Position numbers and translations under genes: made by a program. DNA of 54,210 nucleotides from Guptibacillus hwajinpoensis (GTDB lineage Bacteria; Bacillota; Bacilli; Bacillales; Guptibacillaceae), in NCBI RefSeq assembly GCF_001039475.1, contig NZ_LELK01000001.1:1873350-1927559 (forward strand), in the 5' to 3' direction. A model generated the notes under the pieces. The model was not told the origin of the DNA. It did no database searches and saw only the letters and a list, made by a program, of their open reading frames with translations. Positions 33,451-41,534 of the stretch are shown here, one piece after another (the first letter of the stretch is position 1; every line of letters begins with the position of its first letter).

Positions 33451-34596
33451 CTATAACCCCATATTTTTTGCAATAATGGTTTTCATAATTTCATTTGTAC
33501 CTGCATAGATCGCAGACACTGGGATATCTCGAAACCGCCTCGCAATCTTGTATTCTTCCATATAGCCATAACCGCCATGTAACTGAAGGCAGCGTTGTGA
33601 GATATCTTTTGCCATATCCGTTAACCAATATTTTGCCATCGATACTTTCGTTACAATATCTTCTCCTTCGATATGATCAGCTACTAGAGAATCAAGGAAT
33701 GTGCGGCCAATTTCAACCTGCGTTTGCATCTCCACCATCTCGAACTGGATATGCTGAAATTTCGAGATACTCTGACCGAATGCTTTCCTTTCCTGGATAT
33801 ACTTCATCGTCATCTCAACCATATCTTCAGCTGCTACCTGTGCTGCGATTGCCACTAGGAGACGCTCCTGTTGAAGCTTATCCATCAAATAAAGAAACCC
33901 TTTGCCTTCTTCTCCAAGTAGATTCTCCTTTGGTACACGACAATCTTCAAAGAATAACTCAGCCGTATCCTGACTATGAAGTCCCACTTTGTTCAGCTTA
34001 CGTCCTCTTGAAAAACCAGGTGTATCACGTTCAACTACAAGTAAACTAACCCCTTTATGTGCAGGAACCGCTTTCGGATCCGTTTTACACGCAACGAGAA
34101 CAAGATCTGAGTGAATACCATTCGTAATAAACGTTTTCGAACCATTTAGAACGTAGTGGTCGCTTTCTAGGATAGCTGTTGTCTTAATATTAGCGAGATC
34201 AGATCCTGTTCCTGGTTCAGTCATCGCAATGGCTGTGATCGTTTCTCCGGATACGCATTTAGGAAGCCAACGCTGCTTTTGCTCTTCAGTTCCAAACGAC
34301 TCAAGATAAGGAACAACAATATCATTATGCAGCCCAACACCGACTAGGCCTGATCCAACCCGCTCTAATTCTTCATTTATAATAACCGCGTATCCCCAAT
34401 CCGCATCAAGGCCACCATAGGCTTCTGGTAGTGTGGGACAGAGATACCCCTGTGCAGCTAATTTATCCCAGAATTCCCTTGGTATCATACGATCTTCTTC
34501 CCACTGTTCAAAAAATGGCTCAGCTTCTTTAGCTAGGAATTTTCGAAGCGATTTTCGAAACGCTTCATGATCTTTCGTTAAATACGAATGTTTCAT
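33451..34596 (-). CDS. Acyl-CoA dehydrogenase (LCAD-like)
   Basis: A 381-residue flavoenzyme. FAD/substrate signatures AMTEPGTGSDLANIKT (about 124-139), NGSKTFITNG (about 151-160), RKAFGQSISKFQHIQF, LHGGYGYMEEYKIARRFRD and YAGTNEIMK. The usual catalytic Glu of the YEGT position is Ala here. A Glu in LQQERLLVA (E244) matches the alternative position used by long-chain and isovaleryl-type dehydrogenases. It introduces the 2,3-double bond and passes electrons to ETF, which is not encoded in the window. Substrate preference is probably long or branched chain. Confidence 0.93.
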   Translation of the reverse strand: MKHSYLTKDHEAFRKSLRKFLAKEAEPFFEQWEEDRMIPREFWDKLAAQGYLCPTLPEAYGGLDADWGYAVIINEELERVGSGLVGVGLHNDIVVPYLESFGTEEQKQRWLPKCVSGETITAIAMTEPGTGSDLANIKTTAILESDHYVLNGSKTFITNGIHSDLVLVACKTDPKAVPAHKGVSLLVVERDTPGFSRGRKLNKVGLHSQDTAELFFEDCRVPKENLLGEEGKGFLYLMDKLQQERLLVAIAAQVAAEDMVEMTMKYIQERKAFGQSISKFQHIQFEMVEMQTQVEIGRTFLDSLVADHIEGEDIVTKVSMAKYWLTDMAKDISQRCLQLHGGYGYMEEYKIARRFRDIPVSAIYAGTNEIMKTIIAKNMGL

Positions 34597-34614
34597 AATT
34601 TAGTAGCTCCTTCG

Positions 34615-35799
34615 TTAAGATAGTTCCTTACCAACGATCGAAATAAATGATACGCACTGCCATGGATATCCGCCCAAATTATGAGTTAGTCCAATTTTCG
34701 GATCACCAAGCTGCCTCTTCTCCGCTTTCCCCTGGAATTGCAAATACATCTCATAAAGCATTCGGAGACCGCTTGCACCAATCGGATGACCAAAAGATTT
34801 CAATCCGCCGTCAGGGTTCACAGGTAAGTCCCCAGTTAAGTCAAAGCGACCATTTTGAACATCCTTCCATCCTTCTCCTCGTTCGCTAAAGCCAAGATCT
34901 TCGTAAATAACAAGCTCTGTTGGTGTGAAACAATCATGCACCTCAGCCATATCGATTTCTTTTCTTGGATTTTTGATTCCAGCTTGTTTATAAGCCTCTT
35001 CTGCAGCTTTTACATTCTCTCGTATACTCGTAAAATCAAATTCCTGTGTGAGCATGCCTTCACCAGGTCCTGCAGCGATACTTAACGCTTTCACATACAT
35101 CGGATCCTCACGATACTTCTTACTATCTTCTGTTCGAACAATGACAGCAGCAGCAGCACCATCGGCAACGCCAGAGCAATCTAGTACACCAAGCGGAGCT
35201 GCAATGAGCGGTGAATTCATGATAGTTTCCATCGACATTTCCTTCTGATACTGTGCTTTAGGGTTAAGCGCACCATTCGCATGGTTTTTCCATGCAATTC
35301 TCGAAAGCACTTCTTTTCCTTGTTTTGTGTCTAACCCATAGCGATGAAAGTAAGCAGGTGCTAGAAGGGAAAAAGAAGCAGGTGCTGTAATATTCGGCGC
35401 TGTTCCATCTCCCGGAGAAGCATTCATAACAAGACCGCTGTATCCAGAGTCTTTTAACTTCTCAACGCCTACGACAAGTGCTACATCATACGCACCTGAT
35501 GCAACAGCATAACTCGCATTTCGAAATGCTTCGGATCCAGTTGCACACATATTTTCAACACGGGTAATCGGTATATAATCACTCTTCAATGCACTAGAGA
35601 GCGTTGTTCCTGCATAACCCGAATCCATAGTGCCAATCCACGCTGCTTCTACATCCTTTAACTCAATTCCAGCATCTTGCAACGCTTCATATGCAGCTTC
35701 AATCATTAAATCATCCGCACTTTTGTCCCAATGTTCAGTGAATTTAGTACATCCCATGCCAACGACTGTGACCTGATCGTGTATTCCTTTACGACTCAT
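34615..35799 (-). CDS. SCP-x/lipid-transfer-type thiolase
   Basis: About 394 residues from ATG 35799, which overlaps the preceding gene by 11 bases and has GAGGAG upstream; the longer frame to 35889 lies inside that gene. Thiolase fold with Cys 85 in VENMCATGSEAFRNASY, HDCFTPTELV in place of NEAF, GGLKSFGHPIGASGL, and THNLGGYP at the end. HDCF and the missing second Cys are typical of SCP-x/Ltp-type thiolases rather than FadA. Some of these, such as Ltp2, work as retro-aldolases with a DUF35 partner, and the overlapping neighbour carries a DUF35 domain. Either thiolysis or retro-aldol cleavage is possible. Confidence 0.9.
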   Translation of the reverse strand: MSRKGIHDQVTVVGMGCTKFTEHWDKSADDLMIEAAYEALQDAGIELKDVEAAWIGTMDSGYAGTTLSSALKSDYIPITRVENMCATGSEAFRNASYAVASGAYDVALVVGVEKLKDSGYSGLVMNASPGDGTAPNITAPASFSLLAPAYFHRYGLDTKQGKEVLSRIAWKNHANGALNPKAQYQKEMSMETIMNSPLIAAPLGVLDCSGVADGAAAAVIVRTEDSKKYREDPMYVKALSIAAGPGEGMLTQEFDFTSIRENVKAAEEAYKQAGIKNPRKEIDMAEVHDCFTPTELVIYEDLGFSERGEGWKDVQNGRFDLTGDLPVNPDGGLKSFGHPIGASGLRMLYEMYLQFQGKAEKRQLGDPKIGLTHNLGGYPWQCVSFISIVGKELS

Positions 35800-37207
35800 G
35801 ATGATCTCCTCTCTTTGGAACCACCTTCCAGAAATAATTATGAATGCCACCAGCTTCATAAAGCTTTCGGAAGCTAAACTCAACCTCAATACCGATTGAA
35901 ATGTCTTCAGGCTTGCAGTCCGTTACCTGAGCCAGCATACGACTTCCACCTTCAAAATCGACAACGGCGAATATGCTCGGAGGTGAAACACAGCTTGCTA
36001 AATAGTCAACTGTATACGTAGCAACAGTCGCTTTCTTTCCTTGTAATGAGAACGGTGTCATTTCGTCTCTTTGATGACACTTTACACAGACGCGTTGCTT
36101 CGGAAAATAATTTTGGCCACAGCTCTCACACTTCGATCCAACGAGGCCTATGTTTTGTTCTTGATTTCGTTTAAGTGCAGGTGCAGAAGGAGTAGGAGCC
36201 CCAGGGCGCCTTCCTTCATCTACCTCGAACAATTCGTACCATCTAGCATATTCACTATACGATACGCTTTCATTTGCTGTGCTTTCAGAATAAGATAGCG
36301 GATGATCGGACTGATAAGATGTTAGCTCTTCTGTCGTTTTTAAGACTAGACCATCACAGCCATCTCCTACTTGAAGCCAAAGAATCTTTTGATCTGGTTT
36401 GCTTTCTGAAAGCACCTTTGACACCATTAAAGGACCGTTAGCGGTACCAAGATGTCCGATAGTATTATCTTTCATAGCACTAATTTGCTTGCTATCTACT
36501 CGTAATGCTTTCGTTAGATTAATAGACAACTTTTGACTTGGCCCTGAAATAACGACATGATCGACTTCATCTAGGGCAATTTCCGCTGTGGATAGTACTT
36601 CGTTTGCGCACGCTATTACTGCTTCAGCAGCAGCATGAGCGACAAAACGATCTTCCCATTGCCGTATAAAGACATCTGTAGACGTTCGCCATTGGCTCAC
36701 TGTGTCACTTGAGATGTGAGCACTTGCTATCAATTCTGCAATTACCCCAGTACCTTCTCCTAGCATAAAAGACACAGCTCCTGCACCCATTTCATCTTCG
36801 AGAGAGCTCTTTGGCTTTGTGAAACGACGGTCTGACATGCTAAGGAGAACCGGTCCTTCTTCAACCGCATCAAGCCCTGAAAGGAATGCATTTGTTGCTG
36901 CTCGTAACCCGTTTCCATAGTCAATCGTTCTTGTTGAAGCAGGCAATTGAAGCGCTTTGGAAATCGTTACACTACTTAACTTTTCCTGATAAGGGGATGT
37001 GGTAGATGCAAAATAAATGGCTTTCGGATTTCGTTTTCTAAATGGTAATGAAGCATTAACAGCCATCGTCAAACTGTCTTCATCATAATGTGCGACGGCT
37101 TTTGTTCCTTTACCACCATAACTGCCGTGGAAGCTAGCAACTTCCTCTTTAGCGAGACGATGGTGCGGCAGATACACCTGATATGCGAGAATTCCTTTCA
37201 TTTTCAT
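35789..37207 (-). CDS. HMG-CoA synthase-like protein fused to Zn-ribbon/OB (DUF35) domain
   Basis: A 472-residue two-part protein. Residues about 1-300 have the thiolase-like fold of HMG-CoA synthases (GILAYQVYLPHHRLAKEEV, then GHLGTANGPLMVSKVLSE). Residues about 355-465 have a rubredoxin-like zinc ribbon (C360, C363, C374, C377) and an OB-fold of the DUF35 type. The region that should hold the catalytic Cys (TRTIDYGNGLRAATNAF, about 92-108) has none, so the N-terminal half is probably not a working synthase. In archaea, HMG-CoA synthase, thiolase and DUF35 form one channeling complex; a similar assembly with the overlapping thiolase is likely here (inference). Confidence 0.82.
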   Translation of the reverse strand: MKMKGILAYQVYLPHHRLAKEEVASFHGSYGGKGTKAVAHYDEDSLTMAVNASLPFRKRNPKAIYFASTTSPYQEKLSSVTISKALQLPASTRTIDYGNGLRAATNAFLSGLDAVEEGPVLLSMSDRRFTKPKSSLEDEMGAGAVSFMLGEGTGVIAELIASAHISSDTVSQWRTSTDVFIRQWEDRFVAHAAAEAVIACANEVLSTAEIALDEVDHVVISGPSQKLSINLTKALRVDSKQISAMKDNTIGHLGTANGPLMVSKVLSESKPDQKILWLQVGDGCDGLVLKTTEELTSYQSDHPLSYSESTANESVSYSEYARWYELFEVDEGRRPGAPTPSAPALKRNQEQNIGLVGSKCESCGQNYFPKQRVCVKCHQRDEMTPFSLQGKKATVATYTVDYLASCVSPPSIFAVVDFEGGSRMLAQVTDCKPEDISIGIEVEFSFRKLYEAGGIHNYFWKVVPKRGDHHES

Positions 37208-37213
37208 CCTCCT

Positions 37214-38737
37214 TTACTTTTGCGTTTGCTCTTTGAATGTTTCACGCAGTTGGAACTTAAGGATCTTTCCAGATGCGTTTCGCGGCAATTGCTCTACAAT
37301 AAATAGCTTTCTCGGAACTTTATACCCTGCGAGCGATTGACGGCAGAACTTCTGAAATTCATCTTCATCAATGGCCTCACTAGGCTTTGGTACGATAACG
37401 GCTGCAACCATTTCTCCCCAAACTTTATCTGGAATTCCGATTGTTGCTGCTTCAAGCACCTGTGGATGCTCATACATCACTTCTTCCACTTCAATCGAAT
37501 AGACATTCTCACCACCAGAGATCATCATATCTTTCTTTCGGTCAACAATCGTAATAAATCCTTCTTCATCGATCTGTGCTAAATCACCGGTATGAAGCCA
37601 ACCTCCTTCAAATGCTTTCTTTGTTTCTTCCGGCTTTTTATAGTATTCTTTCATAATGGTTTCGCCGCGAAGTACTAGTTCACCTACTCGTCCGACCTGA
37701 ACATCCTGCATACTTTCATCTACAACCCTTGCTTCTGTAAAGAAGAAAGCTTTCCCACCGCTTCCAAGCTTAGTTGCATGATCTTCTGGCATTAGAATAA
37801 TGCCACCAGGACCCCCTTCAGTTAATCCGCATAAATTATAAAATTGATCCATTTTAAACAATTCAATGCTTTGCTTGACGATTTCTGGTGCCATAGGTGC
37901 TGCACCATAAGCACATCGCGTAATGGAAGAAAGATCATAATTCTCTTTATTTGGTACTTGCAGAAGGTGAGTGTACATCGCTGGAACCCCAAAGAAAAAG
38001 GTAATTTGTTCTTTCTCAATCGTTTCCAATGTAGAAACAGGATGAAAATCGCGGTGAATAACGTGTGTCGCCCCAAGAAAGAAACCGGTAACCATAAATA
38101 AATTAAGCTGAGCAGAATGGAAGAGCGGCGCGATATGTAGAAAACGATCTTTGGGATTTAATCCAAGCCCCGCTAGCATAATAATTCCAACATTCATCAC
38201 CCGCTTGTGATCGAGCAAAACCCCTTTTGGGCGACCTGTTGTACCTGATGTGTACAAAATTTCCACATCGTCGTGTTCCTCAACCGTCACCTGTGGTTCA
38301 CCTCTATCTTCAGAGAGAATCTCATTGATAGTATAATGATCCGGAAAAGGTGAATTTGATGTACAGATCACGTGTTGAATAACAGCGCTTCTACTTTCCT
38401 CAATGTTCTCCGCGAATTCATCGTCACAGAATACAAACGTCGCATCTGACTGCTCAAGAATGTACCTCACTTCCCTGCTAACTAGCCTAAAATTGATCGG
38501 GACCAACACAGCACCGATCTTTGCTGCAGCATAGAAACAAATGGCATATTGATCGGAGTTCTTCATCATCAGGGCCACTTTGTCGCCCTTTTGAACATTC
38601 AGGGAAAGTAATCCATTTGCAAGCTGGTTTACTCTTTCGTTGAACTCTTGATACGTATACCTCTTATCACCATAGATGATCGCTTCTTTATCTGGATGTC
38701 TCCTTGCATTCATTGCCATTGTGCTTCCGATATTCAT
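37214..38737 (-). CDS. Acyl-CoA synthetase (AMP-binding), operon proximal copy
   Basis: A 507-residue adenylate-forming enzyme; GGGGGAG lies 7 bases before ATG. ATP loop LYTSGTTGRPKGVLLDHKR (about 162-180), LHTGDLAQIDEEGFITIVDR (about 392-411), RKKDMMISGGENVYSIEVEE and the C-terminal Lys in NASGKILKFQLRE. It groups by eye with FadD3/CaiC-like ligases of about 500 residues and differs from the 536-residue ligase at the operon end. It would activate the starting acid of the pathway. Second gene of the sigma-54 operon, 13 bases after the first MaoC gene. Confidence 0.92.
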   Translation of the reverse strand: MNIGSTMAMNARRHPDKEAIIYGDKRYTYQEFNERVNQLANGLLSLNVQKGDKVALMMKNSDQYAICFYAAAKIGAVLVPINFRLVSREVRYILEQSDATFVFCDDEFAENIEESRSAVIQHVICTSNSPFPDHYTINEILSEDRGEPQVTVEEHDDVEILYTSGTTGRPKGVLLDHKRVMNVGIIMLAGLGLNPKDRFLHIAPLFHSAQLNLFMVTGFFLGATHVIHRDFHPVSTLETIEKEQITFFFGVPAMYTHLLQVPNKENYDLSSITRCAYGAAPMAPEIVKQSIELFKMDQFYNLCGLTEGGPGGIILMPEDHATKLGSGGKAFFFTEARVVDESMQDVQVGRVGELVLRGETIMKEYYKKPEETKKAFEGGWLHTGDLAQIDEEGFITIVDRKKDMMISGGENVYSIEVEEVMYEHPQVLEAATIGIPDKVWGEMVAAVIVPKPSEAIDEDEFQKFCRQSLAGYKVPRKLFIVEQLPRNASGKILKFQLRETFKEQTQK

Positions 38738-38750
38738 GCGTTAACTCCCC

Positions 38751-39188
38751 CTATTCTTCTTTCTGATTTTTTAATACAACTTTGACTGTAGCATGACAAA
38801 CCTCACGATCAGATCCATTCAGGATCGAGATCATAATCGTCAAAAGACCTCTGTTGTTTGAAAGCGGCTGTTTGTCCTTGACTGTAAAGTGACCAGTTAA
38901 TTCATCTTCAGGTCGAACTGGTTCTTTCCAGATAATACTCTCCGCCCCCACGCCTCCTAAACAATCCGTCCCAAGCACATCCATACCGATAAACTTGGTC
39001 CAAACAACAGAGATTGTGTGAAATCCTGACGCAATAATTCCGTTATAAGGGCTATTCATCGCTTTCCCTTCATTTACATGGAAATATTGCGGATCATAAC
39101 GTGTTGCGAAGTCGAAAATATCATCTTTTGTAACCCTCACAGACTCAGTCGTGAAAGACTGTCCATCATAAAATGTAGAAAAATCCAT
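38751..39188 (-). CDS. MaoC-family enoyl-CoA hydratase, first gene of the operon
   Basis: A 145-residue hotdog protein; AAAGGAG lies about 9 bases before the ATG. Hydratase-2 type sequence DIFDFATRYDPQYFHVNEGK (about 23-42) keeps Asp and His of the catalytic dyad, followed by GIIASGFHTISVVW. A third hotdog protein in the same operon implies either two hydration steps or a thioesterase-like role. The sigma-54 promoter at 39225-39239 puts the predicted start of transcription about 25 bases upstream of its start codon. Confidence 0.88.
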   Translation of the reverse strand: MDFSTFYDGQSFTTESVRVTKDDIFDFATRYDPQYFHVNEGKAMNSPYNGIIASGFHTISVVWTKFIGMDVLGTDCLGGVGAESIIWKEPVRPEDELTGHFTVKDKQPLSNNRGLLTIMISILNGSDREVCHATVKVVLKNQKEE

Positions 39189-39224
39189 GATCTACGTCTC
39201 CTTTCAGCCTTACTTCAGTTAAAT

Positions 39225-39239
39225 GCAAGAACTGTGCCA
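39225..39239 (-). promoter_or_regulatory. Sigma-54 (RpoN/SigL) promoter of the acyl-CoA operon
   Basis: On the minus strand TGGCAC, AGTTC and TTGC form a perfect TGGCAC-N5-TTGC element with the GG-to-GC spacing required by sigma-54. A transcription start near 39213 leaves about 25 bases before the first ATG. The activator gene with intact GAFTGA lies immediately upstream. Confidence 0.88.
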
Positions 39240-39328
39240 ATCTCCTTCCTCAACCGAATCCCCTACAGAAAAGCATTCTCGAGGAGCTACTAGTAGAAGC
39301 AGTGTACACATCCCGGACAAATAGAAAA

Positions 39329-39353
39329 AAAGTGTCCATATTCTGGACACTTT
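39329..39353 (-). terminator. Terminator of the sigma-54 activator gene
   Basis: AAAGTGTCCA and TGGACACTTT pair over 10 bp with loop TATTC. On the minus strand a run of T follows. It separates the activator transcript from the operon it probably controls. Confidence 0.88.
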
Positions 39354-39362
39354 CCTAAACAA

Positions 39363-41393
39363 CTATGAATACTTTTTAAGTTTTTCATAAAGAGAAGATC
39401 GACTGATTCCGAGAATCTCGGCTGCTTTCGATTTATTTCCGCTGCTTTTCGCTAGCGCCTTTTCAATCGCTTCCCATTCATAATCCATTCGAGTTTCTTT
39501 CTGTGCATAGCGACTTTCCTCTATCGACCGAAGCATATACTCAGGTAGATCTTCTTTTTGTATTTGTCCACTTTCAGCAAACGTCATCGCTCGTTCCATC
39601 ACATTACTTAATTCCCTCACATTGCCTGGCCAGTGGTACGATTTCATATAAGTTAAGGCATCATTTTTTACCGCTGTCACACTCGTTCCTATGATTGAAT
39701 TAAAAGATTCCATAAAGTGCTCGATTAAACGCTCAATATCATTTGGTCTATCCCTAAGAGGCGGAATTTGAAGGGAGATGACATTTAATCGATAATACAA
39801 ATCTTCTCTAAACTTCCCTTCAGCCACAAGATCTTCAAGCGGCTGATTAGTTGCTGCGACAATCCGCACGTCAACGTTAACACGGCTTGTTCCACCAACA
39901 CGGTAGAATTCTTTTTCCTGAAGAACACGAAGCATTTTAGCTTGCAGAGAAAGCGACATATCACCAATCTCATCTAGAAAAAGAGTTCCACCGTTAGCTA
40001 AATCAAACTTACCAATCTTCCCTTTATGCGCAGCACCAGTAAATGCACCGTCTTCATAACCAAAGAATTCTGATTCAAGCAGTTGTTCTGGAATCGCCGC
40101 GCAGTTTACAGTGACTAACGGTTTCAGTTGCCGTCCGCTTGAGGAATGAATCGAATGAGCGAAAAGCTCTTTGCCCGTACCACTTTCACCACGAATTAAG
40201 ATGGTGGATAATCCCTTCGCTGCTTTCGTTGCGGTACGAACGAGCTTCTTCATATTTTCATCTCTAGTTATGATCTGTTCCCAACGGAATCGACTCGAGT
40301 CCTTCTGCTTTAATTGCTCTTTATAATAGTCGACTTGATTCTCCATCAGCTCTAATTTCTTAAATACTTTCTTAACATCATCAATCTGTCGGTATGTAAC
40401 CTTTCCTATTGCGCCAATGACTTCATTATCCTGGACGATTGGAATACGATTAACAATGTATTTAATGCCTTTTATTTCTAAGAAATCACTTACTTCTGCA
40501 TGTTGTGATTGAAACACGGATAGAAGATTTAACTGTGGGAATACCTCATTAACGTGCTTCCTCATTGCCTTGTTTCTATCAATTGAAAAAAGCTCACACA
40601 AAGGCGGACTCACCATCTGGATATTCCCCTTTTTGTTCACCATAACAATACCGTCATACGCATGCTCCATTGCTTTATCTAATAAACCTTTTAATCCCTG
40701 CACTGTTTTCAATTCAGAAGCCATTTCCTCCACTTCTGAAACATCCTGCATGAATAGGATATATCCCTTTTCATTTAATTCTCTATCAAAATTTGATGCA
40801 CGAACAATGAAATGGTTGCCTTCCATCTGAACTTGTTTTACCATTCCATTCTCTACTTCTGGAAAGAACTCAAGACTACAAAGTCCATCAAGCTCTTCTT
40901 TATTTAAAAACTGCTTTGCTTGTTCATTACTATAGATGATCGTAGAATGTTCATCGGTCATGATCGCACCTAGGTGAGAGGAATCTAGAATCTGTTCAAG
41001 CATGTGAGATAACGATTTCGTCTGCTCAAATAGCGCACTAATCATATCTGTTTTTGTAAACAATCCAATCGGTTTTAAATGTTGATCAATGACAATCCCT
41101 GTACCGACATGGCTTTGTTTCACCAAGCTTTCTACTTCACGGTAAGGAGTAGTATCATTAAGTGTAACAACATCCCTAACAACGTACGGATCAATCGAAT
41201 CATTCGATTGCCCTCCAGAAATAATCATATCTGATAGCGAAGTTCTGGTAAAAACACCATAAAGCTCATCTTGTTTTGTAACGACAGGGACAACATTTAT
41301 TTTGAACTGCTTCATTAGAATGACAGCTCTACCTAACGTATCACCTGTTATGAGTGTTTCAGAAATTGGAGTCATTATATCTCGGAGAATCAT
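39363..41393 (-). CDS. Sigma-54-dependent activator with CBS, PAS and AAA+ domains
   Basis: A 676-residue enhancer-binding protein; AAAGGGGA precedes the ATG. Two CBS motifs (about 1-122) are followed by a PAS-like domain (about 130-225), a second PAS (about 235-340), the AAA+ domain with Walker A GESGTGKE (402-409), GAFTGA (449-454) and Walker [12 protein letters not shown], and a C-terminal Fis HTH ([19 protein letters not shown]). CBS pairs commonly bind adenosine nucleotides or CoA-type ligands, so it may sense energy charge or an acyl-CoA (inference). It lies just upstream of a consensus sigma-54 promoter and is the obvious candidate regulator of the catabolic operon, comparable to BkdR in B. 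subtilis. Confidence 0.92.
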   Translation of the reverse strand: MILRDIMTPISETLITGDTLGRAVILMKQFKINVVPVVTKQDELYGVFTRTSLSDMIISGGQSNDSIDPYVVRDVVTLNDTTPYREVESLVKQSHVGTGIVIDQHLKPIGLFTKTDMISALFEQTKSLSHMLEQILDSSHLGAIMTDEHSTIIYSNEQAKQFLNKEELDGLCSLEFFPEVENGMVKQVQMEGNHFIVRASNFDRELNEKGYILFMQDVSEVEEMASELKTVQGLKGLLDKAMEHAYDGIVMVNKKGNIQMVSPPLCELFSIDRNKAMRKHVNEVFPQLNLLSVFQSQHAEVSDFLEIKGIKYIVNRIPIVQDNEVIGAIGKVTYRQIDDVKKVFKKLELMENQVDYYKEQLKQKDSSRFRWEQIITRDENMKKLVRTATKAAKGLSTILIRGESGTGKELFAHSIHSSSGRQLKPLVTVNCAAIPEQLLESEFFGYEDGAFTGAAHKGKIGKFDLANGGTLFLDEIGDMSLSLQAKMLRVLQEKEFYRVGGTSRVNVDVRIVAATNQPLEDLVAEGKFREDLYYRLNVISLQIPPLRDRPNDIERLIEHFMESFNSIIGTSVTAVKNDALTYMKSYHWPGNVRELSNVMERAMTFAESGQIQKEDLPEYMLRSIEESRYAQKETRMDYEWEAIEKALAKSSGNKSKAAEILGISRSSLYEKLKKYS

Positions 41394-41499
41394 ATGTATC
41401 CCCTTTCATAATCTCTTATGTCATAATCACACTTAAACTAGATTCGAGAAGCTGAGTCGTTCCCCCTGCAGGTACCCGATATTCTCTACCAACCTAAAA

Positions 41500-41527
41500 A
41501 AGTACACTTCACAAAGGAAGTGTACTT
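41500..41527 (-). terminator. Terminator of the 663-residue protein gene
   Basis: AAGTACACTTC and GAAGTGTACTT form an 11-bp perfect stem with loop ACAAAG. On the minus strand it is followed by TTTTTTA. It begins about 8 bases after the stop codon. Confidence 0.88.
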
Positions 41528-41534
41528 TCTAACA

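Noticed and set aside
33495-34049. A 184-codon plus-strand frame across the acyl-CoA dehydrogenase gene
   Set aside because: It is antisense to conserved dehydrogenase motifs, with no ribosome-binding site.
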